Assembly (NCBI GenBank): GCA_025602905.1
Contig: JAHLKI010000028.1
Location: 1-64,000, forward strand
Direction: 5' to 3'
Length of the DNA: 64,000 bases
Origin: Phlyctochytrium arcticum
Taxonomy: Eukaryota > Chytridiomycota > Chytridiomycetes > Chytridiales > Chytridiaceae
The notes beneath the pieces are model-generated. The model was not told the origin of the DNA, searched no databases, and worked only from the letters and a program-made list of their open reading frames with translations. The stretch's first letter is position 1; each line of letters opens with the position of its first letter. This document shows positions 1-9,756 of this stretch, one piece after another. The position numbers were made by a program, and so were the translations under genes.

Positions 1-1
1 C

Positions 2-2797
2 CGGACTGGTGATTCCTCCAAGTTTAATAATCATCCCGCTCCGCGTGCCAAGACGTTCTGGACGGCAGCGTCAAGGCGTAGTCTGCGGCTGGTGCCGGCG
101 TCCAGTGGTATCAGTCGAGTGGACCATGTTCTGGCGGCCGATATTGATTTGGACTGGCAGTACCTTGCTAGTCCGTTTGAACCGGACCACGATTTGATGC
201 ACATTGTCTGGCGACGTCCTGATGAGTCTTCTCCTACTACTCCTTCTGCCGCCGAAAATGAGCCAACGCGCCGTTTGTTTACAAAGTATCTTTCAGACGA
301 ACGCATTTGGGAGAAGCTGATTAGAGAGTATGAGCGGGATGAATTGCAACTCTCACATGCGCTTTCTCGTTTGAAAACAGACGGCTTGAAGTTTTCTTTG
401 ACTGAGCGGCAAGAAATTGTTGATTTTGTCGGGGAAGCGCTCGCGTTTTGGCTATTTGAAGTGGGCGACCGCGTCCTTGGATCGTATATACCAGCGGAGG
501 CTCAAAAGCGTCCCGACAAAATTCAAGAAGGGCTTCGCTTGCTCAATGATGTTAATACCGCTACCCGTCTGTTCAAGAGAAGTATGCGGGGCAAACAGCC
601 TCGTATCGGGTCGAGCGATCCTACAGTTTCGGCTTTGGATGCGGTCTCCATTCATTATGCACAAATTTTTGCCAGCCCATCACCTAATCCCCTTCTCCCA
701 CCATATTGCACGGAACAATATGATTTGGAGGCCGAGACCATGGCAGGGCGGATCAGTGATTGGGAACCCATAGCCAGAGTAATCAGCGAGTACCCTTCGG
801 GGAAAAGCACTGGTCCGGATAGCGTCCCGCCTGTCCTTTTGAAAACGATGACTGAAAGCAAACTGTTTGCGGCGCATCTATCAATGCTATTTTACTTGTG
901 TGTCCGACTGGGGACTACACCTGTATGCTGGAATGAATCGACGGTATCGCTTTTGGCAAAGGTGTCGGGGGATACTGTGGATCCTTCCGATACCCGTCCT
1001 ATCGCAAATACTCCTGTACTTCGTCGCTTGTTTGAACGTCGGGTCCTGTCCGTTTGGCAAACGGAGGATTGGACTGCGGGCCATCCAGGCCAAGGTGGTT
1101 TTCGGTCAAGACATGCGGCGACGACGCAGGCATTGGTCAGTGATGAGAGTATCCGCTTGGGGGCGGATATCTCGATTTACTTGGACCTCAAAGCCGCGTA
1201 CGACCGAGTGCGACATCATTTGATTTTGGAAAGAGCCGAGCAAGCGGGGGCCGGTGTATGGGCTTTGTCCCTCATTTCAAGTCTAATGTGCCGAAGGCCG
1301 ATGTCGCGTTTTGTTGTCAATGGTATCTTGACTGACCCTCTCGAGCGGGAGTGTGGTCTTTTTCAAGGTTCCATTCTGTCGCCAATGCTTTTTAATGTTT
1401 TCATTGATTCCCTTATCACGGGCATTAATACCTTCACGGACTGGGGATCCCGCAAGTTTCCACCCATTCTGGGATATGCTGATGATATTAAACTACAACC
1501 ACTCAACATCGCCGAAGCGCAGATGTTTCTGGATGTCTGTTCGGCGTGGGCAACGCTCAACGACATGCAGTTCAATAATCAAAAGTGTGGCATTGTCTGG
1601 AAAGGGGATTTCGGAACGGATGGGCCACCGGTTCTGTCTTTGGCGGGTAAGGCAGTTCCTAACGTCCCGTCTTACCGATACCTTGGCTTCCCCACCTCCT
1701 CTCGTGGCATTATTTGGACAGAACACTTGGCAGTTCGCGCAAGCAAAGCTGACAAAATGTTAAAAGCTCTAACACTGAGCGGCGATCTTTGGTCTGAAAA
1801 CGTTCGCCTCACTCTCTATAAGACATTTGTCCGCTCGCATACTGAGTACGGTCTGCCTCCGTTCTGGGTCTGGAGTGAGTTCGATCCGGTGAGAAAAAAG
1901 ATGCGCGAAGAATTGGAGAAGCTCCATATCCGGGGTATTGAATGGATCTTTGGCCGTCTGGCTCCTCGCGGTCTCCATGAAAGTATGACAGCGCTAGGTC
2001 ATTGGGACCACCGCGCCATGGCGATGGTTGGATCATATTACCTTCACCTCGACCGGATGCCTCGCACGAACCCACTTTTCCATCTGCACTCTGTCACCAA
2101 TCCCGGTGTGTCCGAGCTTTCGACTAATGCCATTTTACCTCGCTGCTTGCGGAGACCTGAGGAGATCTATGCCTGGATGGCTGATGTCGGTGTGGTTGAT
2201 CTGCATAACGGGGAACGTCCCCGCATTGGTTGGAAATCCTGGATCCGCAAGAAAGGTGTTCTGGACATCGTACGGCGCCGGGTTGGTCAAGTCGGCCCGG
2301 GAGCTCAACTGCCCACGTACATTTTGAACAGACGCCCCCTCACCTACATCGACCGAGTCTTTTGGATCAAGCCTTTCACTCTGCGCGCTTGGGCATTGCA
2401 TTGGAGAGAGAACACCCTACTGGTTGGGAAGCGGTGCGGTGTTTGCCATGGCTCTGCCAATCGCCGGTGTGTTATCAATTGCGTGAGCGGGTTTGCACAA
2501 CTACCGGAATGGTCGCAACTGGACACTTGGATTACTTTCGACAAACAGCGCATGCATTTGAATAACCTGGACGGAGAGCTTTACTCGGCATTGGATGCGG
2601 CATTGAACCATGGGGATGGTTATTTGTTCGCGCATCTTTTGAAGATTGTTTACCTCGAGTTATTTGCCGAAGATTGGGGCGACGAAGAAGAAAAGAAAGC
2701 ATTGAATCGACCACCACCCGCACTACCACAACCATCTCTACCGTCAGCGCCTGCTCCTGCGCCGGTGGTGCCCTCCGCGGTCTCTTCCTCGCCTTAA
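2..2797 (+). CDS. LINE (non-LTR retrotransposon) endonuclease-reverse transcriptase polyprotein, 5' truncated by window
   Basis: The frame is open from the window edge to the stop at 2797, so the start lies outside. The first residues (ISRVDHVLAA, then PDHDLMHIV) resemble the end of an APE-type endonuclease (S-R-x-D followed by D-H). After a linker come reverse transcriptase blocks: KSTGPDSVPP, DTRPIANTPVLRRLFERR, GFRSRHAATTQAL, YLDLKAAYDRV, the QGSILSP block near nt 1364 and the catalytic YADD at nt 1475-1486. Their order and spacing fit a LINE rather than an LTR or group II enzyme. No RNase H domain is visible. The C-terminus has a Cys/His-containing stretch (CGVCHGSANRRC) and a Pro-rich tail. 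No internal stop or frameshift breaks the frame, so the copy may be recent. Known for the family: it nicks target DNA and copies its own RNA in place. Confident as a LINE; the clade is not assigned. Confidence 0.93.
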   Translation, partial: RTGDSSKFNNHPAPRAKTFWTAASRRSLRLVPASSGISRVDHVLAADIDLDWQYLASPFEPDHDLMHIVWRRPDESSPTTPSAAENEPTRRLFTKYLSDERIWEKLIREYERDELQLSHALSRLKTDGLKFSLTERQEIVDFVGEALAFWLFEVGDRVLGSYIPAEAQKRPDKIQEGLRLLNDVNTATRLFKRSMRGKQPRIGSSDPTVSALDAVSIHYAQIFASPSPNPLLPPYCTEQYDLEAETMAGRISDWEPIARVISEYPSGKSTGPDSVPPVLLKTMTESKLFAAHLSMLFYLCVRLGTTPVCWNESTVSLLAKVSGDTVDPSDTRPIANTPVLRRLFERRVLSVWQTEDWTAGHPGQGGFRSRHAATTQALVSDESIRLGADISIYLDLKAAYDRVRHHLILERAEQAGAGVWALSLISSLMCRRPMSRFVVNGILTDPLERECGLFQGSILSPMLFNVFIDSLITGINTFTDWGSRKFPPILGYADDIKLQPLNIAEAQMFLDVCSAWATLNDMQFNNQKCGIVWKGDFGTDGPPVLSLAGKAVPNVPSYRYLGFPTSSRGIIWTEHLAVRASKADKMLKALTLSGDLWSENVRLTLYKTFVRSHTEYGLPPFWVWSEFDPVRKKMREELEKLHIRGIEWIFGRLAPRGLHESMTALGHWDHRAMAMVGSYYLHLDRMPRTNPLFHLHSVTNPGVSELSTNAILPRCLRRPEEIYAWMADVGVVDLHNGERPRIGWKSWIRKKGVLDIVRRRVGQVGPGAQLPTYILNRRPLTYIDRVFWIKPFTLRAWALHWRENTLLVGKRCGVCHGSANRRCVINCVSGFAQLPEWSQLDTWITFDKQRMHLNNLDGELYSALDAALNHGDGYLFAHLLKIVYLELFAEDWGDEEEKKALNRPPPALPQPSLPSAPAPAPVVPSAVSSSP

Positions 2798-5684
2798 ATG
2801 TCTTCGCCATCCCCTCGCCGATTTTGCTCGATCTCAAATTTCGCCTCTGCCGATGATTATGTCAGCACCATTTTCAACAAGCAAGCGTTCAAGTTTCCAC
2901 CATTTCAGCAACATTAATGTCCATTACCAACTCTCGTCAACCACCAACACACCCCACTCCTCCACTCAAGCCTCGGCAACACTATCCCCAACCACCCCCT
3001 GCCCTGCTACGTCCCCTGCTCAACTTTAACGTCGATCATCCCGGATCGGCGGGCGCGCATTGCGCGCCAGCTCCTTGACCAATCCACACTCCCCCGGACG
3101 TTGGCAGCGGCCCCCCACTCCTCCACTCATCCCTCCATGACACTCTCCCACACCTCTGGCTCAAGTTTGAACTCGTTTCGATTACTGGATATGCTGCGCG
3201 CTGTCTTTTTGGCTAAGTGTCACCCGATCGTCGTGTCTTTTTGAAAATCCCTCTAATTGACCTACTCCCAAACGACTTCTGGCTTTCAGGGTATACTCTT
3301 TGGTGCATCCCATTAGATGATTTGGAACTCTCGTGGTCGTCGGATGTCTTTGGAAATTTGCCAAATTTGGGACCGATTTGACTGCCTGTATCACCATTCC
3401 TCCGTCACACTCACCCCCCATCAGCTAGTACACCAAATGCTCCTCGCCTTAATGCGTCTGGACCATCCCAACCGTCTGGTGCATAGTCTGAGGCCTTGGC
3501 GTATTGTTTGTCTATATGGACGGGTGCTGCCAAAATTCTGCCATTTTGAATATTTGTCTCGGCCATTATGCAAACTCTTTCGGAACACACCTATACTTGC
3601 ACCATACCATCTCCGACATGGTCCCGATTTTTGGTGAAAGATGCAGTCCCCTCTCGCCACCCCCCGCCAAATTCACCACACCCTCGTCTGGACCCCGTAC
3701 CACTTGCGCTCCCTTTGGTTTCTGCCTCTGGAACTTCGGTTCCGGCTCCGTAGTCACTCTCAGCAAAGATCCCCTCATGGTCTGTGCAAGTGTTGGAACG
3801 ATTGGACCCCTGGTGAGCGTTTTCGCTTAAGTGCTTGGGGCATGGGAAATTTTTCCCGCCTGCTGTCTCGACACCACCACTAGGAAACACGACTGTGATC
3901 CCCCTGATTAGTTTACCACACCATCTTCTACCCGTCCGGCGTCCCCGCAAGAGTTTTGGGAGGTCTCCTGTCCATATTCGTCAAGATAGCCATCCAGTCG
4001 GGGCCCCAACGAAATTTTCGTCAACTTTTCGGGAGGCAGCAAGCTGCCTTGAGAACAACGTCTGCTACCACTCCCGTCATGCTCCCTGGTGTTGTCGTGC
4101 AAATGCGGGGTGTCTTGTTGACTTCGGTCTTCATTCTTGCCCATTGCGCATTTACCGCGGTTTCCCACTACCTGCCGTCGTTGACCACTTTGTCTAATTA
4201 ATTTCTCTCAGTTTGACCTCAAATTTCGCGCACACCTTCAGCCACACTCCCCTCACCAACTACCCCTCCCTCAGGCCCCTGTCCCATCATCTTGGTCATC
4301 TTCAAAATACCATCGGTCATGTCTGTGTACCTTTTCGTCAAATCCCTCATATCAGTTCCCTGGCCACGGATACCTCATCTTTCGACACCCCCAACACCCC
4401 CGCAAACATTCCCCTCGCTCTGGCCTACCTGCCTTGTGCTTGGGGTTTGAATTGCTCTCGACATGTCGCAAAAACTGGTTTGCGCACTTTTTCTCCCACA
4501 CCAATCTGGACCACTCCACTTAGGTGGAATCCGTCCGATTGCTCCGATATTTGGACCACCCACCCACCGACATGCTCCCCACCAACCCTCCACGACACAG
4601 ACCCCCCCGGTGCAGTTGTCTCTACCCTCTCTCTACCTATGGTACCCCCCCTCAAGAATTTCGGCACATACCGCATTTTTGCACGCACGACGTCCGCCTT
4701 GTTTTGTCCACCCCTTTGGTGCCTTGGGATAGTAGGCCTGGCATCGCTGCACCCTCCGGCGTCACTTTTGGTTTTGCAATGCTCACGACATGTCTTTTCT
4801 CGAAATTGTCGCGTTTCTTTTGCTGGGATGAAGTTTGACCATTTGGCCTAAGTGAAACTTGTCTGTTCCTGCTGCAAATTGCACCACACCTTTGGCAATG
4901 TTTCCCGCACCAACCGCCATTACCTCGGCGTCCCGGCTCCCCATCTTCATTGTCTTCACTATCACCCTTCGTCACCTCTCCCCCAACTTTCGGCAAAAAA
5001 CCTCATATCAAGACCTGGGTCGCCTCCCTAACCTCTATCGACATCTTTACCACTCTCCCAACATCCCTGGACCTCTCGCACGGCCCGGATACGATCTTGT
5101 ATCCGCAATTGCGCGTACATGTTGCCGTACTGCGCAGGGCCGTTGCGCAGCACCCCACCCTTTCTCGACACTCCCCATAGTCTTTTTGGCCTCAATCGAC
5201 ACCACACTTTTCCCACACGTTTCTGGACATGGCCCGCATTACCTGTCTACTCCCCACATGTCTGGCTTCAAGTTCTCATCATCTTCCGCGTCGCCCTCCT
5301 CTTTCTCGATAACACCTCATACAAGACCGATAGAGCAACTCATCCTAAGTCAATCTGACGCAGAATCCCTCGCTCTACAACATTGCCTACATCCCAACAA
5401 CAACATACCTCATTACTTTTTCGAAAACACCATTTCTCGGTTTCACCATGTCGCGTTTTTGCCCCCAATCATCAAAAATCGATATGGCTTTGGTCCCTGA
5501 ACATTACTGATACTTCCTGGCGTACTTTCCGGCGTACCTAGTCATTCCTCAGTGCCTGTTCTCCCATCTCTCGCCATCTTTTTCCTTACTTTAGTTGTTC
5601 CACCTCATTTCTTTAGCTTTTAGCTTTTTAGTCTAGTTTGTAGCTCTAGTTTGTCACTGTTCATGTATTGTACACACTGCTGAA
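2798..5684 (+). other. Long C/T-biased non-coding stretch after the reverse transcriptase
   Basis: About 2.9 kb in which the plus strand is dominated by C and T, with runs such as CCACCAACACACCCC. The open frames inside (4213-4851 and 4859-5500) are Pro/Ser/Thr/His/Leu-rich, almost without Lys and Glu, and have no recognisable domain, so they look like by-products of composition. Motifs such as CTCGACATGTC near 4457 and a related one near 4785 recur loosely. Best read as a LINE 3' untranslated region or an adjoining unclassified repeat. Confidence 0.45.
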
Positions 5685-5981
5685 TTGAAAGCACCATTCA
5701 TCCTAACCCTAGGGCAAAGTAAGGGTAGAGTTGGCGGTTTGCCCGGTAATGCCGGTCCAACGTTTGGAAATGTTGGGGGCGATGGAGGAAACACCGAACG
5801 GATCGCAGTCCAAACGGTGAAGGGGGACATTATCTACTGGTGTCCTCTGGATATTGACACGGGGGGAGAAACCCCTATCTGCATTGAGGAGATCCGATTT
5901 CTAACCGACACAGTGGCCATGCTGGAAGAGGAGGTCAACCCTTTTTTGAGGGAATTTGTTAATGTACGCCCTGTTAAATAA
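5685..5981 (+). CDS. Small open reading frame, hypothetical
   Basis: A 98-residue frame starting at an ATG just after the pyrimidine-rich tract. It has a Gly/Asn-rich first half and an acidic second half (CIEEIRFLTDTVAMLEEEVN). The composition is protein-like, unlike the flanks, but no family is recognised. It could be a 3' exon or relic of a neighbouring gene or part of a repeat. Weak support. Confidence 0.22.
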   Translation: MKAPFILTLGQSKGRVGGLPGNAGPTFGNVGGDGGNTERIAVQTVKGDIIYWCPLDIDTGGETPICIEEIRFLTDTVAMLEEEVNPFLREFVNVRPVK

Positions 5982-6712
5982 GCGCCTTTTCCCAGCTGCG
6001 CCATTTGATCTAGTTGAGGCCTCTACTGGGGTGGAAATGTGGTTCCTGTGGAAAACGAGGGCCTGGGTATAACGTCAAGACGTGCCTGGACCGGGAGGGT
6101 TTGGAGGAATCGAACTCATGCACGTTTAGCGATGGCAGTCAGTGATGGCACATCAAGCAGCTCGTCTTCATTCAAATAGCTTCCCTGCCACAACTTTTGG
6201 TCATCTATATTTACCAACTTTCATTCTAGGAATCAGTTGAAGTGGTAAAGCGCTTTTCCCATGAAAAGAGTGTGCATTTAACCAGAATGATAAGTACCGT
6301 GGGAGAGGGTCCATTTAACATTTCGAAGGGCGTACATTTAACAATTTCCTGTTTTTGTGTGTATCCTAGCGTGATTTTGTGAATACATTTGAGTTTATCT
6401 GCTACTTAAAACCCTTGCTGGTTCCTAGAGTTGCGTGGCGGAAAATGAATTTGGTAGGAGGAATCACAGTTCATGCGAAGATAGAAGCAGAGGTTTTCAC
6501 CTTTGGTGTCAATCATCAATTCGCACAAGAAACTACTAACTTAGGTGCTGGGAAAAGACCAGACCAAAGCTGGTTGTAAGCGTTGGTGACCTTCCTTTCA
6601 TTTCCACATCCCTCACATTACACTTCTCTTGTATTACACGCATTCCGCATTGCATTAAGTACCGCCAGTGTTCTAAAACATCATATACTTCATATATTAC
6701 AAATATTACACC
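5982..6712. other. Spacer without recognisable gene
   Basis: No coding signal seen on either strand. There are three similar short motifs, GTGCATTTAAC, GTCCATTTAAC and GTACATTTAAC, between about 6270 and 6345. Confidence 0.5.
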
Positions 6713-7077
6713 TCAATCCGAATCTTCGATATATATAACAACATCTTCCGGTTGCTTCTCTTGCGGCTGGCCCTGCTTCTCTTGCTGCGCCTTCGTAATC
6801 TCTGCTGCTGCCTCAGCCGCATTCTACGTCCACGCCGCATGAGTCTTATCAGAATGCGTCCGGACTCTGGTAATGTTTTCAACATACGTCGCCAAGAACG
6901 AATGGAAAAACGTATCAATGGGGTTTTTCTGCAAGTCAAAAGTGCGCCGGCGTCATGACGCGTGGATGAATGCGACACATGTCTTGAAGGCCGCTGGAAC
7001 GGAGCCGACGGATAAAATTCCTCGAGCGGGAAATTCATCCGGGCGAAACACGAAAAGATCCAAGGTGGCTCTGACAA
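6713..7077 (-). pseudogene. Decayed C-terminal remnant of an unidentified gene
   Basis: Read on the minus strand in the frame ending at the TGA at 6713-6715, the translation is protein-like (DLFVFRPDEFPARGILSVGS, later NPIDTFFHSFLATYVEN, a Gln/Glu-rich segment, and the end DVVIYIEDSD). Two in-frame stops (a TGA after ...FIHAS and a TAG after ...THAAW) interrupt it, and there is no obvious splice pair around them. It stops abruptly next to the subtilisin scrap. The parent family was not recognised. Confidence 0.45.
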
Positions 7078-7089
7078 GTACCAAGGAAT

Positions 7090-7255
7090 CTGGTATGTCT
7101 TCTTTCTTTTGCCCTTGCAACCGTCGCATCAGCCTCCCACATTCTCACGCGTCGCCGCGACGGCGACATCATCCCCGAGTAGTACATTGTTTCCTTCATA
7201 GAACAGTGGTTTCGTTGAACGCAATGCCGACCGCTTGATTGATGATTTGGAGGAA
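7090..7255 (+). pseudogene. Broken 5' fragment of the local S8 subtilisin gene family
   Basis: The bases closely match the start of the intact gene at 15635: the signal-peptide part (TTGCAACCGTCGCATC), the ACGCGTCGCCGCGACGGCGA block and the TACATTGTTTCCTTCA block are all present. The fragment covers only the signal peptide and early propeptide, about 55 codons. It carries a GAG-TAG where the intact genes read Asp-Gln, plus later substitutions and small gaps. Similarity fades by about 7255 and the catalytic domain is absent. It is therefore a dead partial copy. Confidence 0.85.
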
Positions 7256-7577
7256 ACATCCGCAATCGCATTTCCTGATTCCACTTCCGCGATCTTGATT
7301 CCGCTTTCACGGTATTGCTGCTCCGTGGTTTATAAAGACATAATTTGCTTGCGATGTCGCCTCGTGAGTTCTATCCAAACTTGCTTGTGATGTTACCTTT
7401 CGAGGATAATGGAAGCTGACTGATGTTGATCGCAGGTGAATCCTTGCGGCAGTGTAATCCCGTATCAACTATGTCTGGCTACGATAGCAACAGAGAAGTT
7501 TTGTCAGAACATATACATATATCGAGTCACGCATTCGTTTCATAACACACATGTATTTTTCTGATGTTTTTCAATCA
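7256..7577. other. Spacer without recognisable gene
   Basis: No coding signal or repeat identified. Confidence 0.4.
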
Positions 7578-8888
7578 CTACCTTGCCTTGAACCTAGATT
7601 CGTAACCAATACCTTGAATCTCGATGATGAATGTTTGTGCCGTATCGCTACTCTCTGGCTGATGCAGTTCTTGTGCTGTAACGACGCGAATTTGACAGCG
7701 AGGGAGGAACCGCTGAGCCCAAAAGAGACAAGTGCGCGTGTGTAAAGTGATTGGGCCAGTTTTGATGGTGGATATGCCCTTGGCCAGCGTACAAAATAGG
7801 ATAAGTTGGTCCTGCATGTATTCATCGACACACCCGCCTGCGTTGAGATTTGCCACAAGCTGATCAACTGCGTGACGCGCCACATCCTCAGCCGGCTTGC
7901 CTTTCCCACCCAGAGCAGATGCACCCAAGATGCAACCAGTTGAGGTGTGGGCTCTCAGAATGAGCGATACGCCATCACCGAGCGGAGCTTCCTCCTCTGG
8001 GACAATCACTGCGTGTATGTCAATCTCGACGGTGCCGTATTGCTTTCGCAAGAGTTCCGTGCACGTATCGGCAATCCGCCGAGAAATATGAGCGGGTAGG
8101 CGGTGGGTCACCAAGGCAAATCCGGCAATCTTCTCAATAGTTCCACGCTGTACGAGCTGGATGGCTTTTAATTGTTTAATGGGCTGTATCCGTACCTTGA
8201 CCTCTCCGCCACCTTTGGGGAAGAAACCTCGCTTTACCAGAGAAAAGTCGATTGCGACACCAAACTGTTGCTGCATGATGGGTGCAAAGACGAGCATTGA
8301 AAAGTCAATCACGGGAGCCATGGATGCGTTGGTACCACCACAAAGGGTCAATTCGACAGGGTGCGGAAAGAAGAGACATACTGGGATGGAGACCTGACCA
8401 ATCAGGCCAATCGCTCCCGCCGAGCGAACGTCGCAGCGGTACTTCAGATGGGAAAAATCACCGTCGCCTGGCAAATACTGCACCTCTCGCGAATTCAGAT
8501 CGGCACCTCGCAACGAGCCTCCAGTAATCTCGTGCACGAGACAGAGACCCATCAAATGCTGTGCCTTTAGTCCCCCGCCAGACCCACGACCGGCGCGTAT
8601 GTTGATGATATGAATAGGCATCGCGAGAAGTGCTGCATAGGCAACTGAGTTTCGCAGGACCTGCCCTCCACCTTCGAGTAGCGAGCCATCGACTACCAGC
8701 GAAGTTGTGTGCACAGAGGAAGCCGAAGCAGTCGCATCGACGGAAAACGCTACTTGGCTCGCCGTAACGAGCTGTTGATCAGCATCAAAGTCGGCAAGCG
8801 AGTTCTTACTCCAAGCGTCCACACCATGTACGCCATTCTCAGCAGAAAGCTTGTTCTCTCGCTTGCGATGCTTCTCACCGTGCCGCAT
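7578..8888 (-). CDS. rtcA: RNA 3'-terminal phosphate cyclase
   Basis: Intronless 436-residue frame from the ATG at 8886-8888. The first ~65 residues are a poorly conserved extension. The RtcA fold then starts at LVVDGSLLEGGGQVLRN. Family signatures follow: RAGRGSGGGLKAQH, GGSLRGADLNS, GDVxS-like RCDVRSAGAIG, CGGTNASMAP, and in the last quarter CVDEYMQDQLILF with KTGPITLHTRT. The His in LHTRT (about residue 383) is probably the adenylated catalytic residue. Known reaction: ATP-dependent conversion of an RNA 3'-phosphate to a 2',3'-cyclic phosphate through enzyme-AMP and RNA-AMP intermediates. The match is to the true cyclase type; the nucleolar Rcl1 type lacks the catalytic His. Slightly longer than the usual 340-370 residues because of the N-terminus; a later start cannot be excluded. 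It is transcribed the same way as Rpn9, 0.9 kb downstream of it. Confidence 0.93.
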   Translation of the reverse strand: MRHGEKHRKRENKLSAENGVHGVDAWSKNSLADFDADQQLVTASQVAFSVDATASASSVHTTSLVVDGSLLEGGGQVLRNSVAYAALLAMPIHIINIRAGRGSGGGLKAQHLMGLCLVHEITGGSLRGADLNSREVQYLPGDGDFSHLKYRCDVRSAGAIGLIGQVSIPVCLFFPHPVELTLCGGTNASMAPVIDFSMLVFAPIMQQQFGVAIDFSLVKRGFFPKGGGEVKVRIQPIKQLKAIQLVQRGTIEKIAGFALVTHRLPAHISRRIADTCTELLRKQYGTVEIDIHAVIVPEEEAPLGDGVSLILRAHTSTGCILGASALGGKGKPAEDVARHAVDQLVANLNAGGCVDEYMQDQLILFCTLAKGISTIKTGPITLHTRTCLFWAQRFLPRCQIRVVTAQELHQPESSDTAQTFIIEIQGIGYESRFKAR

Positions 8889-9756
8889 TTTGCTCTCAAT
8901 GTGTGTGGTGCGTGTGTGTTCAAGTGTGAGATCACTGAGATGTCAAAACATCGCCCGACGCGAATATCGCCCCGATATCGCCAACGCATTTCCCGAAACC
9001 GTGAAACCGCAACAAGCAGCGATCATTCAACCATGCGTCCCCTGCGGTCAAACTCACCATAACTTACGCATGAAGGGCCGGAGCATGGGGTCCAGGCGGC
9101 GAGTACATTCCTCTAAGCGATGGTCAGCGCACTTTTGCCCTCATCATCGCTTATGCGCCGCGGTGAGCGTGAGGGTGTGCGTTCTGTCAGGCGGGAGAGT
9201 ATGGCGGTGGTATGGCGGTGTGGCAGATGCGGCGGCGGATGAACCAGCTTTTGGTGAGCGAGTCGAAGACTTTTGATAACTTTCGGACAACTTTCTCGCA
9301 CATTTTCCCTTGCGGAAGGACAAATTCCAGCGAAAAGACTATGAAAAGTTGTTGCATTCAAGTACTCCTTTCTGATCACCAAGGCTCACCACAGGCTGCG
9401 GTACCTACAGCTGGTGAAAGCTATCACCAGTCTGACTACAGAATGCGGTATCTACAGCTGGAAGTTCACAAACAGTCTGACTACAGTGCGGTGGTTGTCG
9501 GCATTTACCTAAGGCATCGTACGTGATGTAGCCATGCCGCCCAATACGTTGGTACTCATGATGAGAAAGTGAGTAGCGAAGTCGATGTAGAAGTCCATCC
9601 GTTCCGACCTGAAGCCTTAATTATATGTCGAGATCCGCGTGGAGGTAACGAACCCAAAGCGTCAAAGGGCTCCAGAACTTCGGTGGACGGGGTCGAGTAT
9701 ACGGACTGAGTTTTAGCATTGGGAATGTAATTACAATTTGACATCATTTTCACAAA
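8889..9756. other. Spacer between rtcA and Rpn9 (rtcA promoter side)
   Basis: Contains the rtcA 5' region and the 3' flank of Rpn9. The only structure seen is the short tandem repeat at 9397-9486. Confidence 0.5.
9397..9486. repeat. Two-copy imperfect tandem repeat, about 45-47 bp unit
   Basis: Each unit begins TGCGGTAYCTACAGCTGG and ends CAGTCTGACTACAG; the middles differ. A third partial start (TGCGGTGG) follows. It lies upstream of rtcA. Confidence 0.75.

Larger units (their letters stand above)
1..5690 (+). mobile_element. Non-LTR retrotransposon copy, 3' part, with long non-coding tail
   Basis: The element contains the endonuclease-reverse transcriptase frame and probably the C/T-biased region after it. 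The 5' end is beyond the window. The 3' end is uncertain: base composition changes near 5640-5690, after a T-rich stretch with repeated TTTAGCTTTTAG and CTAGTTTGTAG-like units. I saw no poly(A) tail or target duplication that fixes the boundary. If the tail belongs to a different repeat, the element would end soon after 2797. Confidence 0.5.

Noticed and set aside
4213..5500. Two 212-213-codon open frames after the LINE
   Set aside because: Pro/Ser/Thr/His/Leu-rich with almost no Lys or Glu, as expected from C/T-biased DNA; no start context or domain.
6105..6180. Possible minus-strand tRNA (GGAATCGAACTC)
   Set aside because: Stem pairs fail (A-C and T-C mismatches) and the acceptor stem is absent.
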